From an uncultured Mucispirillum sp. (GTDB lineage Bacteria; Chrysiogenota; Deferribacteres; Deferribacterales; Mucispirillaceae): a DNA stretch of 64,000 nucleotides. Each line of letters begins with the position of its first letter. The stretch's first letter is position 1. Below, piece by piece: positions 43,273-53,256 of this stretch. The DNA lies in the NCBI GenBank assembly GCA_944324465.1, contig CALUWI010000005.1:1-64000 (forward strand), read 5' to 3'. Made by a program: the position numbers and the translations under genes. The notes beneath the pieces were generated by a model. That model saw only the letters and a list, made by a program, of their open reading frames with translations. It did not search any database and had not been told where the DNA came from.

Positions 43273-44407
43273 CTCTGCTACCGTTTATATATTCTTTAAT
43301 ATATGCACATAAATAAAATGAACCAGTAATTAAAATAGTGCCTTTAAAATTGTTTTGTGCATACTTAAAAGCATCTATTGGTGATGGTATAAATGTTACA
43401 TCTTTACTATTACATTCATATATACTTCTAATATTATCAGGTAATGTAGTAACAATAAGGTTAGGGGATACCTGTTTTAATATTGCAGCAGTATTTTCTA
43501 TGTTTCTGTCATTAGTAACTGTAAAAATAACAGCACTTATATTCTGTTTTTTCCATGTTTCTTTAATTTTTAATATTCCAGGCATATTATGTGAGCCGTC
43601 TAGGATAACATTTCCTAATCTTTCCATTCTGCATGGTGGAAGTTTTAATTCAGCATTATACTTAAACTCTTTATTTAATAAAAGTTTATAAATATATGAT
43701 GAAGTTGTATAATTTTCATTATAAGGATATGGATAATCTTTATCAGTTATAACCATATCTTTTTCTATAAATTTAATTTCATTTCTAACTGTATTTTTAA
43801 TATGTTCTAATACAAATGGCTTATTATAAGCAAGTACAAGGGTAGAGTTTTCTCTTAAAATACCAAGTTTTTCATTAATTATGCCGTATATATTGTTTCC
43901 AAGATATGCAGCATGGTCCTGACCCATGGAAGTGATTACACATAGTTTATTGTTTATTAGATTTGTATTTGTAGCATCAAATCTGCCTCCTAAGCCGGTT
44001 TCTAAAATTATAAAATCAGGTGATTTAGCTGCAAAAAATAACATGGCAGTAAAAAAAACTGCTTCAAAATAAGAAAGGTTATTTTTTATGATTAAATCTT
44101 GATACTGAGTAAAGATATTATCCATATCATCATCAGAAATATCTGACAGATTATAAGAAATTCTTTCATTAATTTTTAAAATATGGGGTGAAGTAAAAAG
44201 GGCAGTTTTATATCCTGATAACTGCAGCATCTGATATAAAAAGTATGATGTAGACCCTTTACCATTAGTTCCTGCTATATGGATTATTCTGCCAAGACTT
44301 TTTTCATTAAACCCGGCTTTTTTTAATGCATTATCAATACGGCTTAATGATAAATCTAAGTTTTTAAATTCAAATTTATCTGCATAATAAGATTCAAACT
44401 TATTCAA
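43262..44407 (-). CDS. folC: Folylpolyglutamate synthase / dihydrofolate synthase
   Basis: FolC adds glutamate to dihydropteroate or folates in an ATP-dependent Mur-ligase-type reaction. The 381-residue protein, slightly short for the family, has the P-loop GTNGKGST near residues 46-53, LTSPH-like FTSPHILKINERI, ETGLGGRFDATN and, late, ILDGSHNMPG. The start is a TTG at 44407 with AAGGTGG 9 nt upstream; MNKFESYYADKFEF is a plausible N terminus. It overlaps lptD by 11 nt. Confidence 0.9.
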   Translation of the reverse strand: MNKFESYYADKFEFKNLDLSLSRIDNALKKAGFNEKSLGRIIHIAGTNGKGSTSYFLYQMLQLSGYKTALFTSPHILKINERISYNLSDISDDDMDNIFTQYQDLIIKNNLSYFEAVFFTAMLFFAAKSPDFIILETGLGGRFDATNTNLINNKLCVITSMGQDHAAYLGNNIYGIINEKLGILRENSTLVLAYNKPFVLEHIKNTVRNEIKFIEKDMVITDKDYPYPYNENYTTSSYIYKLLLNKEFKYNAELKLPPCRMERLGNVILDGSHNMPGILKIKETWKKQNISAVIFTVTNDRNIENTAAILKQVSPNLIVTTLPDNIRSIYECNSKDVTFIPSPIDAFKYAQNNFKGTILITGSFYLCAYIKEYINGSRDEV

Positions 44408-44471
44408 TCTTTAAAACCACCTTGAATTAAATTGATTTTATTTATACAGATAAACTTAATATTTTGCAAGA

Positions 44472-45050
44472 CTATAAATGAGAAATATCACAAATTCCTT
44501 GTTTTTCTAGTATTTTAAAGCATTCTGTTAATACAATTGCCGTATTGACTGCATCAAACAATGCTCTATGTCTGTCACTTTCTGGCAGTGATATATTAAT
44601 ATTGAAATAGTCAATTAAGTTATCAAGTTTATAGCCAGGAAGTCCCGGCACAGCTTTTTTTGCAAGTTTTACAGTATCTATACTGTAAGGAAAGGGTAGT
44701 TTTAATGAGCAGCAGGCAGCTTCATGCTCAATAAACCGCATATCAAAATTAATATTATGACCTACTATAATACTTTTAGATGCAAATGATAAAAAAGAAG
44801 GCAGCACTTCATGAACAAGTGGTTTATCCTGCACCATTTCATTTGATATTTTATGAATTTTATATGCATTATAAGGTATTTCTATTTCTGGATTAATTAA
44901 AGCAGAAAAAGTGTCGTTATAGTCTATCTGGTAATCAGGATATATTTTTACTGCTGCAATTTCTACCATTTTTGCATATTTTGGACTGTATCCAGTTGTT
45001 TCTGTATCTACTACAGTATAAGTCAGTTGATTAAAAGGTGTGTTTTTCAT
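44472..45050 (-). CDS. DnaQ-like 3'-5' exonuclease
   Basis: The 192-residue protein is a DEDDh exonuclease. Motifs are VVDTETTGYSP (Asp-x-Glu, about 13-23), GHNINFDMRFI (second Asp) and DRHRALFDAVNTA (His and final Asp). Similar proteins are proofreading epsilon subunits or stand-alone nucleases; without a polymerase partner nearby, no choice is made. The start overlaps the rsmA end by 20 nt, and there is a 64-nt gap to folC. Confidence 0.88.
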   Translation of the reverse strand: MKNTPFNQLTYTVVDTETTGYSPKYAKMVEIAAVKIYPDYQIDYNDTFSALINPEIEIPYNAYKIHKISNEMVQDKPLVHEVLPSFLSFASKSIIVGHNINFDMRFIEHEAACCSLKLPFPYSIDTVKLAKKAVPGLPGYKLDNLIDYFNINISLPESDRHRALFDAVNTAIVLTECFKILEKQGICDISHL

Positions 45051-45849
45051 AGATTATATTAAATAACTCCTTAAATTTTTCAAGAGTAAGTTCTTCGGCT
45101 CTTGAAGTATTAATAAGCCCAGCCTGCGACAGTAGGTTACCTATATCATCAATATCCTGCAGATTATTTTTTAAAGTTTTTCTTTTCTGTCTGAAAGCAT
45201 GGCGAAGAAACTTAAAAAACTGCTGTTCTTTTTCGCCTTGAAATGCTCTTTCTTCTTTTGGCACAAATTTTAAAACTGTACTCATAACATTAGCATTAGG
45301 CCAAAAGTTTGCTCCGCTTATGTCTTTTACTTTTATTGTATCAAAAATATAGCTTGTAAACACAGAAAGGGAAGAATATGCTTTTGAGTTAGGTTTTGCA
45401 ATAATTCTATCTGCCACTTCTTTTTGAAACATAAATACCATATTTTTAATATTTTTCCGCATAGCTGCTTTTTCAAATATTTTAACAGATACATTATAAG
45501 GCAGATTGCCGATGATTATTACAGGTCTGCCTTCAAATATCTTATCATAATCAGCATTTGCTGCATCTTGATTAATAATAGTTAAGTTTTTATAGAAAAA
45601 CAGGTATCTGTTTAAAAACTCCATAAGTTCAGTATCTATTTCTAAAGCAACAGCTTCTGCTTTTGTTTCAGCAATTAACTGAGTTAAAACACCGCATCCT
45701 GGACCTATTTCAATAACATTATCATTTTCAGTAATGTCTGCAGCATCTATAATTTTATCAAGCATAGATTTATTTGTTAAAAAATGCTGACCAAATTTTT
45801 TCTTTGTAAAACCATCTTCGTTTTTAAATGCTTCTAACAGATTTATCAT
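45031..45849 (-). CDS. rsmA: 16S rRNA (adenine(1518)-N(6)/adenine(1519)-N(6))-dimethyltransferase RsmA
   Basis: RsmA (KsgA) dimethylates two adjacent adenines in the 3' hairpin of 16S rRNA during 30S assembly, using SAM. The 272-residue protein has KKKFGQHFLTNKSMLDKI (about 15-32), the SAM-binding EIGPGCGVLTQ, LEID and the catalytic NLPYNVS motif, followed by the C-terminal helical domain. It overlaps pdxA by 26 nt and the exonuclease gene by 20 nt. Resistance to kasugamycin would follow its loss. Confidence 0.94.
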   Translation of the reverse strand: MINLLEAFKNEDGFTKKKFGQHFLTNKSMLDKIIDAADITENDNVIEIGPGCGVLTQLIAETKAEAVALEIDTELMEFLNRYLFFYKNLTIINQDAANADYDKIFEGRPVIIIGNLPYNVSVKIFEKAAMRKNIKNMVFMFQKEVADRIIAKPNSKAYSSLSVFTSYIFDTIKVKDISGANFWPNANVMSTVLKFVPKEERAFQGEKEQQFFKFLRHAFRQKRKTLKNNLQDIDDIGNLLSQAGLINTSRAEELTLEKFKELFNIIYEKHTF

Positions 45850-46783
45850 ATTCTACCATCATTTTTGCCATATTTACGGCTTTAATTAAACTTGAATAAG
45901 AGCATATACCTTTTCCTGCAATATCAAAAGCTGTTCCATGGTCAACAGATGTTCTGATAAAGGGCAGGTTAAGTGTAATATTTACAGCTTCTCCAAATGC
46001 ATCCATTTTTACAGGTATCATTCCCTGGTCATGATACATTGCTATAATAAAGTCCCATTCTTTTGCTTTTGTATATATTGTATCAGCTGGGAACGGGCCA
46101 TATACATTTATATTATTTTTGCTGGCTTTTTCTATGGCAGGAGATATGATTGTCTGTTCTTCATAACCTAATGCACCATTATCTCCAGCATGGGGGTTTA
46201 ATCCGCATACTGCAATTTTTGGGGATAATGTGCCAAAATATCTGCCTGCATTATGAGCGCTTTCTATTGCATTTATAACAGTATTTTCATCTAAATGGGC
46301 TGATACATCTTTTAATGGATAATGTGTTGTAGCAAGAATAGTTTTTACATATTTTCCTGCAAGCATCATAGCTTGATTATCAATATTTGCAAGATAACCT
46401 AAATATTCTGTATGACCTGGAAAATTATATCCTGCATCTTTAATGGATTTTTTATTAATAGGGCATGTTATAACAGCATCAAAATCACCATTTAATGCAC
46501 CACGGACTGCCATATCAATATATGAAATGGCAGCTTTACCGCACTCTGCACTTATTTTGCCATATTCATAGTTAAATCTATTATTATCTGGCTCTAATAC
46601 AGTTAAATGACTTGGCATATCCTGTTTTAATATATTTTTATATGTATTTTCTACAATCCATTTATGGCCTATTAATGCAATATCATATTTTTTGCTTTCA
46701 TCATCTAAGAAAAATTTACATACTTCTTCATATCCGATTCCAGCTGGGTCGCCTGCTGTAATCACAAGAGAAAACTTTTGCAT
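45824..46783 (-). CDS. pdxA: 4-hydroxythreonine-4-phosphate dehydrogenase PdxA
   Basis: PdxA oxidises 4-phosphohydroxy-threonine in the DXP-dependent pathway to pyridoxal phosphate. The 319-residue protein has TAGDPAGIGYE (about 9-19), CPINKKSIKDAGYNFPGHTEYL (catalytic and metal His), CGLNPHAGDNGALG and MYHDQGMIPVKM, all PdxA hallmarks. It is the first gene of the minus-strand operon down to rubredoxin, and is divergent from the FAD/Fe-S dehydrogenase gene. The pdxA-rsmA linkage is common. Confidence 0.94.
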   Translation of the reverse strand: MQKFSLVITAGDPAGIGYEEVCKFFLDDESKKYDIALIGHKWIVENTYKNILKQDMPSHLTVLEPDNNRFNYEYGKISAECGKAAISYIDMAVRGALNGDFDAVITCPINKKSIKDAGYNFPGHTEYLGYLANIDNQAMMLAGKYVKTILATTHYPLKDVSAHLDENTVINAIESAHNAGRYFGTLSPKIAVCGLNPHAGDNGALGYEEQTIISPAIEKASKNNINVYGPFPADTIYTKAKEWDFIIAMYHDQGMIPVKMDAFGEAVNITLNLPFIRTSVDHGTAFDIAGKGICSYSSLIKAVNMAKMMVEYDKSVRSI

Positions 46784-46962
46784 ATACTACCTTATTATGT
46801 TTATTATTTAGTCATACTTATATTATGAAATATCTATATAAATCAAGTATAAAATTATTTACAAAATATATTTTATAAAATATAAAAATTATACTGTAAA
46901 TTTATATTAAAATTTGATATAATAAAAAAAGTGATGTGTTTAATGATTTATATGAGGATTGT

Positions 46963-49803
46963 ATGAGTAATTCAAATGAAAATATTTTTGATGAATTAAA
47001 GAATAAAATAGCAGGTGATATTTATACTGATAAGATAAGAAGATATATGCACTCTACTGACGGCAGTATTTTTAGAGTAGAGCCTGCATGTATAGTTTAC
47101 CCAAAATCTACTGAAGATGTAGTAGAAGTTGTAAAATTTGCAAATAAATATCAGCTTTCTATTCACAGCCGCGGTGCTGGTTCTGGTTTATGCGGTGCAG
47201 CAATCGGCAGAGGCATTGTAATTGATTTCTGTAAATATATGAATAACTTTTTAGGTTATGAAAAAATAAGCGATACAGAAGGCACTTTTACATGTGAGCC
47301 AGGGTATAAATATGGTGAACTGGAAGCCTTTTTAAAAGGCAGTTCAATGTGGTTTCCAGCAGCTCCTTCAAGTGGTGAATATGCAACATTTGGCGGCATG
47401 TATGGCACTAATGCAGGGGGCGGATATTCTGTAAAATATGGCAATGTAGCAGATTATATTGTAGATGCAGAAGTAGTTTTTCATGATGGACATATTGATA
47501 CTTTTTCAAATATAGCACAAACTGATATTGATAAATTAAGTCCAGAATTAAAAGAACTTTATAATGTGCTTCTTAATAATCAGCAGGTAATAAATGGTTC
47601 TTATCCGCCTATTAAGTGTAATGTAAGCGGTTATGAACTAAGAGATGCAGCTAAAGATAACTCATTAAAACTCCATAAATTATTTGGCGGTTCAGAAGGT
47701 ACACTTGGTGTTATTACTAAACTGACTTTTAGAGTAATTCGTAAAAAACCATATAATGCACTGGTTATTGCTTACTTTGATAATAAAACAAACAGTTCAA
47801 AAGCAGCTCAGGTTGGTTTAAAGTTTGAGCCTGCAGGCATTGAGATAATGGATAAATCTCTTTTAAATTTAGCAGTTACTCACGAGCCATCATTAGAAGG
47901 CAAGCTGCCAACTGATGTTGATAATGTATTAATGTTTGAATTTGAAGGAGAAAGTGTAGAAGAAGTCAGCAAATACTGCCATGATACTGTAAAAGAAATA
48001 ACTGATAAAAACTATGCAACTCAGGCATTTACAGCAGTTAGTGAAGAAGAAAAAGCAAGCTACTGGGCAGTTAGAAAAGCTGCAGTGCCTATATTATATT
48101 TATTAAAAGGTAAAAAGAAAATACTTGCACTTGTTGAAGATGCAGCAGTGCCTACAGATAAACTTGTTGAATATTTTGACGGACTTTATGAAATATTTAA
48201 TAGACATAAAGTAGATTTTGTAAGTTATGGTCATATTGCAAAAGGGCTTTTACATAACAGGCCTTTACTTGATTTGAAAGACCCTTATGATATTAACTTA
48301 TTAAAAGTTTTAGCAGATGAAGTATTTGAACTTGTTCACAGACTAAATGGCACAATATCTGGCGAGCATGGAGATGGCAGAATTCGTTCATGCTATATTA
48401 ATAAGCAGTATAATACAGAACTTTATTCATTATTTTTAAGAGTAAAATCTATATTAGACCCAGACGGTTTATTTAATCCAGAAATAAAAGTTACAAGCGA
48501 CCCTGCTCAAATGACTAAACATTTAAGATATGGGGCAGATTATGGTGCAAGTGATAAAGCATTAAATAAACAGCTTGTATGGGAAGAAGATTTTATTTTA
48601 GAAGCAGAAAAATGCCACGGCTGTTCAAAATGTACAACAGTTACAAATGCTACTAGAATGTGCCCAGTATATAAAGCTTTAAGAGATGAAGCAGCAGCAC
48701 CAAAAGCAAAAGCAAATATTTTAAGAGGGCTTTTAAGTAATGTGATAGATTCTGAAGCTATGTATCAGGAAGCCTTTCAGTATGTAATAAATCACTGTGT
48801 AAACTGTGGAAGCTGCTCAAAAGAATGTCCTTCGAAAGTAAATATACCAAAACTTGCTTTAGAAGCAAAATCAAGATATGCAGAAAAATTTGGCGTTTCA
48901 ATGGACGCAAAATTAGTTACTAACTTTGAAATGGCAGGAAGAATGACTCATAAATTAAGCCCTGTAGTTTCTGCATTAATGGCACCAAAATTTATGCGTA
49001 ATATTCTTAAAGTTACAACAGGTCTTTCTAGTGACAGGAAATTTGTAAAATTTGCAACTAAATCATTATATGAAAGAATAAGTCAGACAGAAGGAAATGG
49101 TGAAAAGGTAGTAATGTATTTTGCAGGCTGCTATGCTTCTTTTATTAAACCAGAAATTGGAGAAAGCACAGTAAATGTTCTTAAAAAATTAGGATATAAA
49201 GTGGTAACACCTGCTCAGCACTGCTGTGGTATTCCACATTTATCAAAAGGTCTTGCAAAAGATACACGCAGCCAAATTAAAAAGAATTTAAAAGAGTGGG
49301 GCAGTTTAATAGACCAGGTTGATTATATAGTTTCAGCATGCTCAAGCTGTACATTATCTTTAACAAAAGAATGGCTTTATTATCAAAACGATGAAATCAC
49401 TCAAAAAATTAGAGATAAAACTATATTTATTATGGATTTAGTTGAAAAACATATAGATGAAGTAGAAGTTGTAGAAAACAATATAACTCTTGGTTATCAT
49501 ATACCATGTCATATGAAATTATTAAAAAATCCTGCAAGTACTCAGAATGTTCTTAAAAAACTGAATGGTGTTACTGTAGATGATTTAAAAAGCGGCTGCT
49601 GTGGTATGGCAGGAAGCTGGGGTATGTCTGCTAAAAACTATGATTTATCTATAAAAATAGGCACACCTATGGTGGATAAATTAATGGCTTCATCATGCAG
49701 CGCAGGTATTACAGAATGTCCAACATGTTCTATGCAGATGGAGCATTTAGGCAGTAAAGAAGTAATGCATCCTATTGAGGTAGTAGATAAATGTATAAAA
49801 TAA
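46963..49803 (+). CDS. FAD-binding and [4Fe-4S] dehydrogenase fusion (D-lactate/glycolate dehydrogenase-like)
   Basis: The 946-residue protein joins a GlcD-like flavoprotein to a GlcF-like iron-sulfur protein. Residues about 45-220 form the FAD-binding PCMH domain (SRGAGSGLCGAA, GTNAGGGYSVKYG), and about 280-520 the FAD-oxidase C domain (GEHGDGRIR). Two 4Fe-4S motifs follow (CHGCSKC and CVNCGSCSKECP), then two CCG-type Cys-rich domains (FAGCYASF with QHCCGIPH, and later GCCGMAGSWG). It probably oxidises a 2-hydroxyacid and passes electrons to quinone or an electron-transfer protein; the substrate is not defined. I start at the ATG at 46963 behind GAGGA rather than the GTG at 46936. Confidence 0.88.
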   Translation: MSNSNENIFDELKNKIAGDIYTDKIRRYMHSTDGSIFRVEPACIVYPKSTEDVVEVVKFANKYQLSIHSRGAGSGLCGAAIGRGIVIDFCKYMNNFLGYEKISDTEGTFTCEPGYKYGELEAFLKGSSMWFPAAPSSGEYATFGGMYGTNAGGGYSVKYGNVADYIVDAEVVFHDGHIDTFSNIAQTDIDKLSPELKELYNVLLNNQQVINGSYPPIKCNVSGYELRDAAKDNSLKLHKLFGGSEGTLGVITKLTFRVIRKKPYNALVIAYFDNKTNSSKAAQVGLKFEPAGIEIMDKSLLNLAVTHEPSLEGKLPTDVDNVLMFEFEGESVEEVSKYCHDTVKEITDKNYATQAFTAVSEEEKASYWAVRKAAVPILYLLKGKKKILALVEDAAVPTDKLVEYFDGLYEIFNRHKVDFVSYGHIAKGLLHNRPLLDLKDPYDINLLKVLADEVFELVHRLNGTISGEHGDGRIRSCYINKQYNTELYSLFLRVKSILDPDGLFNPEIKVTSDPAQMTKHLRYGADYGASDKALNKQLVWEEDFILEAEKCHGCSKCTTVTNATRMCPVYKALRDEAAAPKAKANILRGLLSNVIDSEAMYQEAFQYVINHCVNCGSCSKECPSKVNIPKLALEAKSRYAEKFGVSMDAKLVTNFEMAGRMTHKLSPVVSALMAPKFMRNILKVTTGLSSDRKFVKFATKSLYERISQTEGNGEKVVMYFAGCYASFIKPEIGESTVNVLKKLGYKVVTPAQHCCGIPHLSKGLAKDTRSQIKKNLKEWGSLIDQVDYIVSACSSCTLSLTKEWLYYQNDEITQKIRDKTIFIMDLVEKHIDEVEVVENNITLGYHIPCHMKLLKNPASTQNVLKKLNGVTVDDLKSGCCGMAGSWGMSAKNYDLSIKIGTPMVDKLMASSCSAGITECPTCSMQMEHLGSKEVMHPIEVVDKCIK

Positions 49804-51089
49804 CACTTGCTGTTTTTTCTATACTGTTTTTTGCTTTTAATGGCTATAGTGCTGATAATAAAAGCAAAAGTGATGTAGAAAATAAAAAGACAGAAACAGA
49901 AGTTAAAGCTCCAGATATGAGTTTTAATGATGATTATTTTGTAGGCTTAAAAGCTTATGATGATGGTTTATATGATGTTGCAGAATCATGCCTTTCAAAC
50001 TATTTAAGCCATGAAAATAAGTCGCAGCAAGCAGGTTTTGCCACATACCTTTTGTATCAGGTATATATGTCGCAGGGGAATTATAAAGCAGCACAATATA
50101 CTTTTACTCAGCTTGCAAACTTTAAAGACAGCAGGTTTAATAAACAGAAAATGCTTAAAGACCAAATGTTTATAGAAACAAAGTTAAGCTGTGATGGTGC
50201 AAAAAATCTGCTTTTAACTAATCCTAAAAATGAGTATCTTGAAGTATATGCAAAAAGTGCATGTATAGTAGATAAAGACATTACTAATCTTTTAAGCAAA
50301 ATAGATGTATCTTCTGAAACATTATACAGTGTTTTAGAAAGAGTGCAGAAAGATAAAGAGCTTGTGTTTTCTACTTATGATAATTTAAGGGCAGAAAAAC
50401 GAACACCTAAACTTATGAATTTTTATGGCAAATATTTCTATTCAAACAATATGAAATCTGAGTTTTATGCTCTTTATAAAATATATCAGGACAGCGAACT
50501 TGCTTCTTTTGTACTTGATGATACATGGAAAAGCGGTGATTATAAAAAATATATAGAATCATTTAAAAAAGAAGTAAAAAATGATTACAAGCTTGATAAA
50601 GTAGTGTACTGCAGAATGATAGAAGCATCTAATAAAGAAATGGTTAATTTTGATTGTGATTTAGTAGATAAATGTTTAGGCACAAAAAATCCTGATTTTA
50701 ATAAAACAAAATTAGCATGCTACATGAGAAAAGAAGATAAAGAAAAAATCTCTTGGTTTATAGGCACATTAACTGTTCAGGATACTTTAAAACTCTGCGA
50801 ATACGGCAAATATATTATTGGCAAAAAATTATATGATATTAAGTTTTTAAATAAATTTGAAAAATGCCCAGATAAAGCATCTATGTATGAATCTCTGCTG
50901 AAATTTAAAGATTATGATGCAGTAATCAAATTAGGCGGCAGTGGAAACAGTCAGTTAGATGTAGCTTATATGGCAATCGCTTATTATTATCTTGGCAATA
51001 ATGCTCAGTATAATAACTATTTAAATAAACTTACAGATGTAGATTTATCAGGTATGGTAAAAAGAGCAGTAAGCAGGGGTAGCTTATAA
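49791..51089 (+). CDS. Hypothetical exported TPR-like protein
   Basis: The 432-residue protein has a signal peptide (about 1-20, MYKITLAVFSILFFAFNGYSA) and a charged linker. A helical array follows with TPR-like helices (YFVGLKAYDDGLYDVAESCLSNYL, ATYLLYQVYMSQGNYKAAQYTFTQL). Several Cys (for example in CDGAKN, ACIVDK, NFDCDLVDKCLG) could form disulfides in the periplasm. The start lies within the last 13 nt of the dehydrogenase gene, and the stop overlaps the next ATG. Function unknown; a scaffold in the envelope is possible. Confidence 0.7.
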   Translation: MYKITLAVFSILFFAFNGYSADNKSKSDVENKKTETEVKAPDMSFNDDYFVGLKAYDDGLYDVAESCLSNYLSHENKSQQAGFATYLLYQVYMSQGNYKAAQYTFTQLANFKDSRFNKQKMLKDQMFIETKLSCDGAKNLLLTNPKNEYLEVYAKSACIVDKDITNLLSKIDVSSETLYSVLERVQKDKELVFSTYDNLRAEKRTPKLMNFYGKYFYSNNMKSEFYALYKIYQDSELASFVLDDTWKSGDYKKYIESFKKEVKNDYKLDKVVYCRMIEASNKEMVNFDCDLVDKCLGTKNPDFNKTKLACYMRKEDKEKISWFIGTLTVQDTLKLCEYGKYIIGKKLYDIKFLNKFEKCPDKASMYESLLKFKDYDAVIKLGGSGNSQLDVAYMAIAYYYLGNNAQYNNYLNKLTDVDLSGMVKRAVSRGSL

Positions 51090-51832
51090 TGTGGAAAGTG
51101 GCTGTAGGGGTTTTACTTATAGTTGGCGGTATAGCATTCAGCGGTTATAAATATTTTACTGGTGAAGAAAATAAACTTTATGAGCAGGCAAAACAGCTTG
51201 AAGCAGAAGGTAAAATATATGAAGCCCATGATACTATTGTTAAGGCTCTTGAGCTTAACCCTACTAACAGGAAAATTATTGCTTATAAATCACAGCTTTT
51301 TGCAGTAGTAGACAGCGATACAAAATTAAAAAATGCAGTATCTTATAGAAATGATGCTGTGCGTGCAATGGATAGAGGTGATTATGTTGATGCTGCAGAA
51401 AAGCTGGATAAAGCTAACACATTAGTATATGAAATCTTTCCATCATCACCAGTTTATAAAAAAGCTGAAGAATTACAGGCTCAAATCTTAAAAGATACTG
51501 AAAGGCTGAAAAGAGAGCTGCCTGAAAGATATTATAACAGGGCGAAAGAGCTTGCAAATAATGGTGAATATGAAAGAGCTTATAATGCTTTGTTATATAT
51601 TAAACAGCCAAACAATAAGATAATAGAATTAATGGACCAGCTGGCTTATCAGATAGGCAATGATAAAATGGCAGAAATAGAAAGAGATGCTGACCCAACA
51701 GCATTTTTAATAAGAGATGCTATAAGCTGGTATAATCAAATAAGCAGTAATTCACCAGATAAGATTGATGCAAAAATAAAGGCTGCAAATTTAAATAAAA
51801 AATTACAGGAAGTAGAAAAGAAAAATGAATAA
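51089..51832 (+). CDS. Membrane-anchored TPR/coiled-coil protein
   Basis: The 247-residue protein has one N-terminal transmembrane helix (about 3-22) and then TPR-like helices (LYEQAKQLEAEGKIYEAHDTIVKALELNPTN is a near-canonical TPR; RYYNRAKELANNGEYERAYNALLYI is a second). The C terminus is charged and likely coiled coil. Its ATG overlaps the previous stop by 1 nt and its end overlaps hldE by 8 nt. Together with the preceding exported TPR protein it may form an envelope scaffold; no specific function can be assigned. Confidence 0.7.
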   Translation: MWKVAVGVLLIVGGIAFSGYKYFTGEENKLYEQAKQLEAEGKIYEAHDTIVKALELNPTNRKIIAYKSQLFAVVDSDTKLKNAVSYRNDAVRAMDRGDYVDAAEKLDKANTLVYEIFPSSPVYKKAEELQAQILKDTERLKRELPERYYNRAKELANNGEYERAYNALLYIKQPNNKIIELMDQLAYQIGNDKMAEIERDADPTAFLIRDAISWYNQISSNSPDKIDAKIKAANLNKKLQEVEKKNE

Positions 51833-53246
51833 ATTATTATCAGATTTAGACTTTAGTAAGGCAAAGGTTCTAATAGCCGGCGATATGATGCTTGATAGAT
51901 ATTATTATGGCAGTGTATCAAGAATATCACCAGAAGCACCTGTTCCTGTTATAAATGTTAAATCAGAAATTTATACTCTTGGCGGTGCTGGTAATGTTGT
52001 AAATAACATTAAAGGACTTACAGCAGACTGCACTATTATAGGAGCAGGTAAAAAAGATGATGATGCAGGCAGACTTTTAAATAATTTATTTAATAATATT
52101 CAAGCTAAATCTTTTTTTATAGATGCAGATATGCCAACTATTTCTAAATTAAGAGTAGTAGGCGGCAAGCAGCAGATAGCAAGGCTTGATTTTGAAGATA
52201 TTCATCCATTTAGTGAAGAAGTAAATAATCAAATAAAATCTATATATGAAAGAGAGCTTGAAAACCATAATGTAGTTATTATTTCAGATTATGGCAAAGG
52301 TTTATGTTCTAAAGAGATATGCTCTTTTATTATAGAAAAAGCAAATGCTCAGAATAAAAAAGTATTAATAGACCCAAAAGGCAGTAACTGGGATAAATAC
52401 AGTAATGCATATCTTGTTACACCAAATGTAAAAGAATTAAGTGAAGTATGCGGCTGTGAAATAGAAAATGAAGATGAGCCTGTTATAAAATACGGCTCAA
52501 TGATTAGAGAAAAATATAATCTTACTTATCTTATTGTTACAAGAAGTGAAAAAGGTATTACAATAATAGGTAAAGACCATATAAAAACTATTCCAACTCA
52601 GGCAATGGAAGTATTTGATGTATCAGGTGCTGGTGATACTGTTATATCCAGTATTGCTGTATTTTTAGGCTTAAACTTAAATATTGATGATGCAGTATAT
52701 CTTGCAAATGCAGCAGCAGGCGTTGTGGTTGGAAAGCTGGGAACTGCACCTATTACTTTATCAGAGCTGCATTATTCATTAAGTGGTTTTAGAAGTTCAA
52801 AAGTTGTATCATTCAACCATATTGCAGATATTATTAAAAGAGAAAAATCATTTAATAAAAAAATAGTATTCACTAACGGCTGTTTTGATATTCTGCACAG
52901 GGGACATGTTACTTATTTAAAACATGCTAAAACATTAGGTGATATACTTGTTTTAGGATTAAACAGTGATGATTCTGTTAGAAGATTAAAAGGTAGTGAT
53001 AGACCAGTAAATAATGAGCAGGACAGGGCAGTAGTTTTAGAAGCCTTAGAGTGTATTGATTATATTGTTATTTTTGAAGAAGATACACCACTTAATTTAA
53101 TAAAAAATGTTATGCCTGATATATTAGTTAAAGGCGGCGATTATAAAGCAGAAGATGTTGTTGGCAAAGAGTATGCAGGCAGAGTTGAAATTATAGATTT
53201 TGTTGAAGGATATTCTACAACATCAACTATTAATAAATTAAAATAG
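51825..53246 (+). CDS. hldE: Bifunctional heptose-7-phosphate kinase / heptose-1-phosphate adenylyltransferase HldE
   Basis: HldE makes ADP-D-glycero-beta-D-manno-heptose for the LPS inner core. The 473-residue protein has an N-terminal ribokinase-like domain (about 1-315) with GDMMLDRYYYGSVSRISPEAPVP and the anion-hole VSGAGDTV. A C-terminal nucleotidyltransferase (about 340-473) carries FTNGCFDILHRGHV. Both halves look intact. It is followed by hldD 10 nt later. gmhA and gmhB, the other heptose genes, are not in the window. Confidence 0.95.
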   Translation: MNKLLSDLDFSKAKVLIAGDMMLDRYYYGSVSRISPEAPVPVINVKSEIYTLGGAGNVVNNIKGLTADCTIIGAGKKDDDAGRLLNNLFNNIQAKSFFIDADMPTISKLRVVGGKQQIARLDFEDIHPFSEEVNNQIKSIYERELENHNVVIISDYGKGLCSKEICSFIIEKANAQNKKVLIDPKGSNWDKYSNAYLVTPNVKELSEVCGCEIENEDEPVIKYGSMIREKYNLTYLIVTRSEKGITIIGKDHIKTIPTQAMEVFDVSGAGDTVISSIAVFLGLNLNIDDAVYLANAAAGVVVGKLGTAPITLSELHYSLSGFRSSKVVSFNHIADIIKREKSFNKKIVFTNGCFDILHRGHVTYLKHAKTLGDILVLGLNSDDSVRRLKGSDRPVNNEQDRAVVLEALECIDYIVIFEEDTPLNLIKNVMPDILVKGGDYKAEDVVGKEYAGRVEIIDFVEGYSTTSTINKLK

Positions 53247-53256
53247 GAGCATTGAT

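Noticed and set aside
46936-46962. GTG start for the FAD/Fe-S dehydrogenase
   Set aside because: The ATG at 46963 has a GAGGA ribosome-binding site; the GTG has none.
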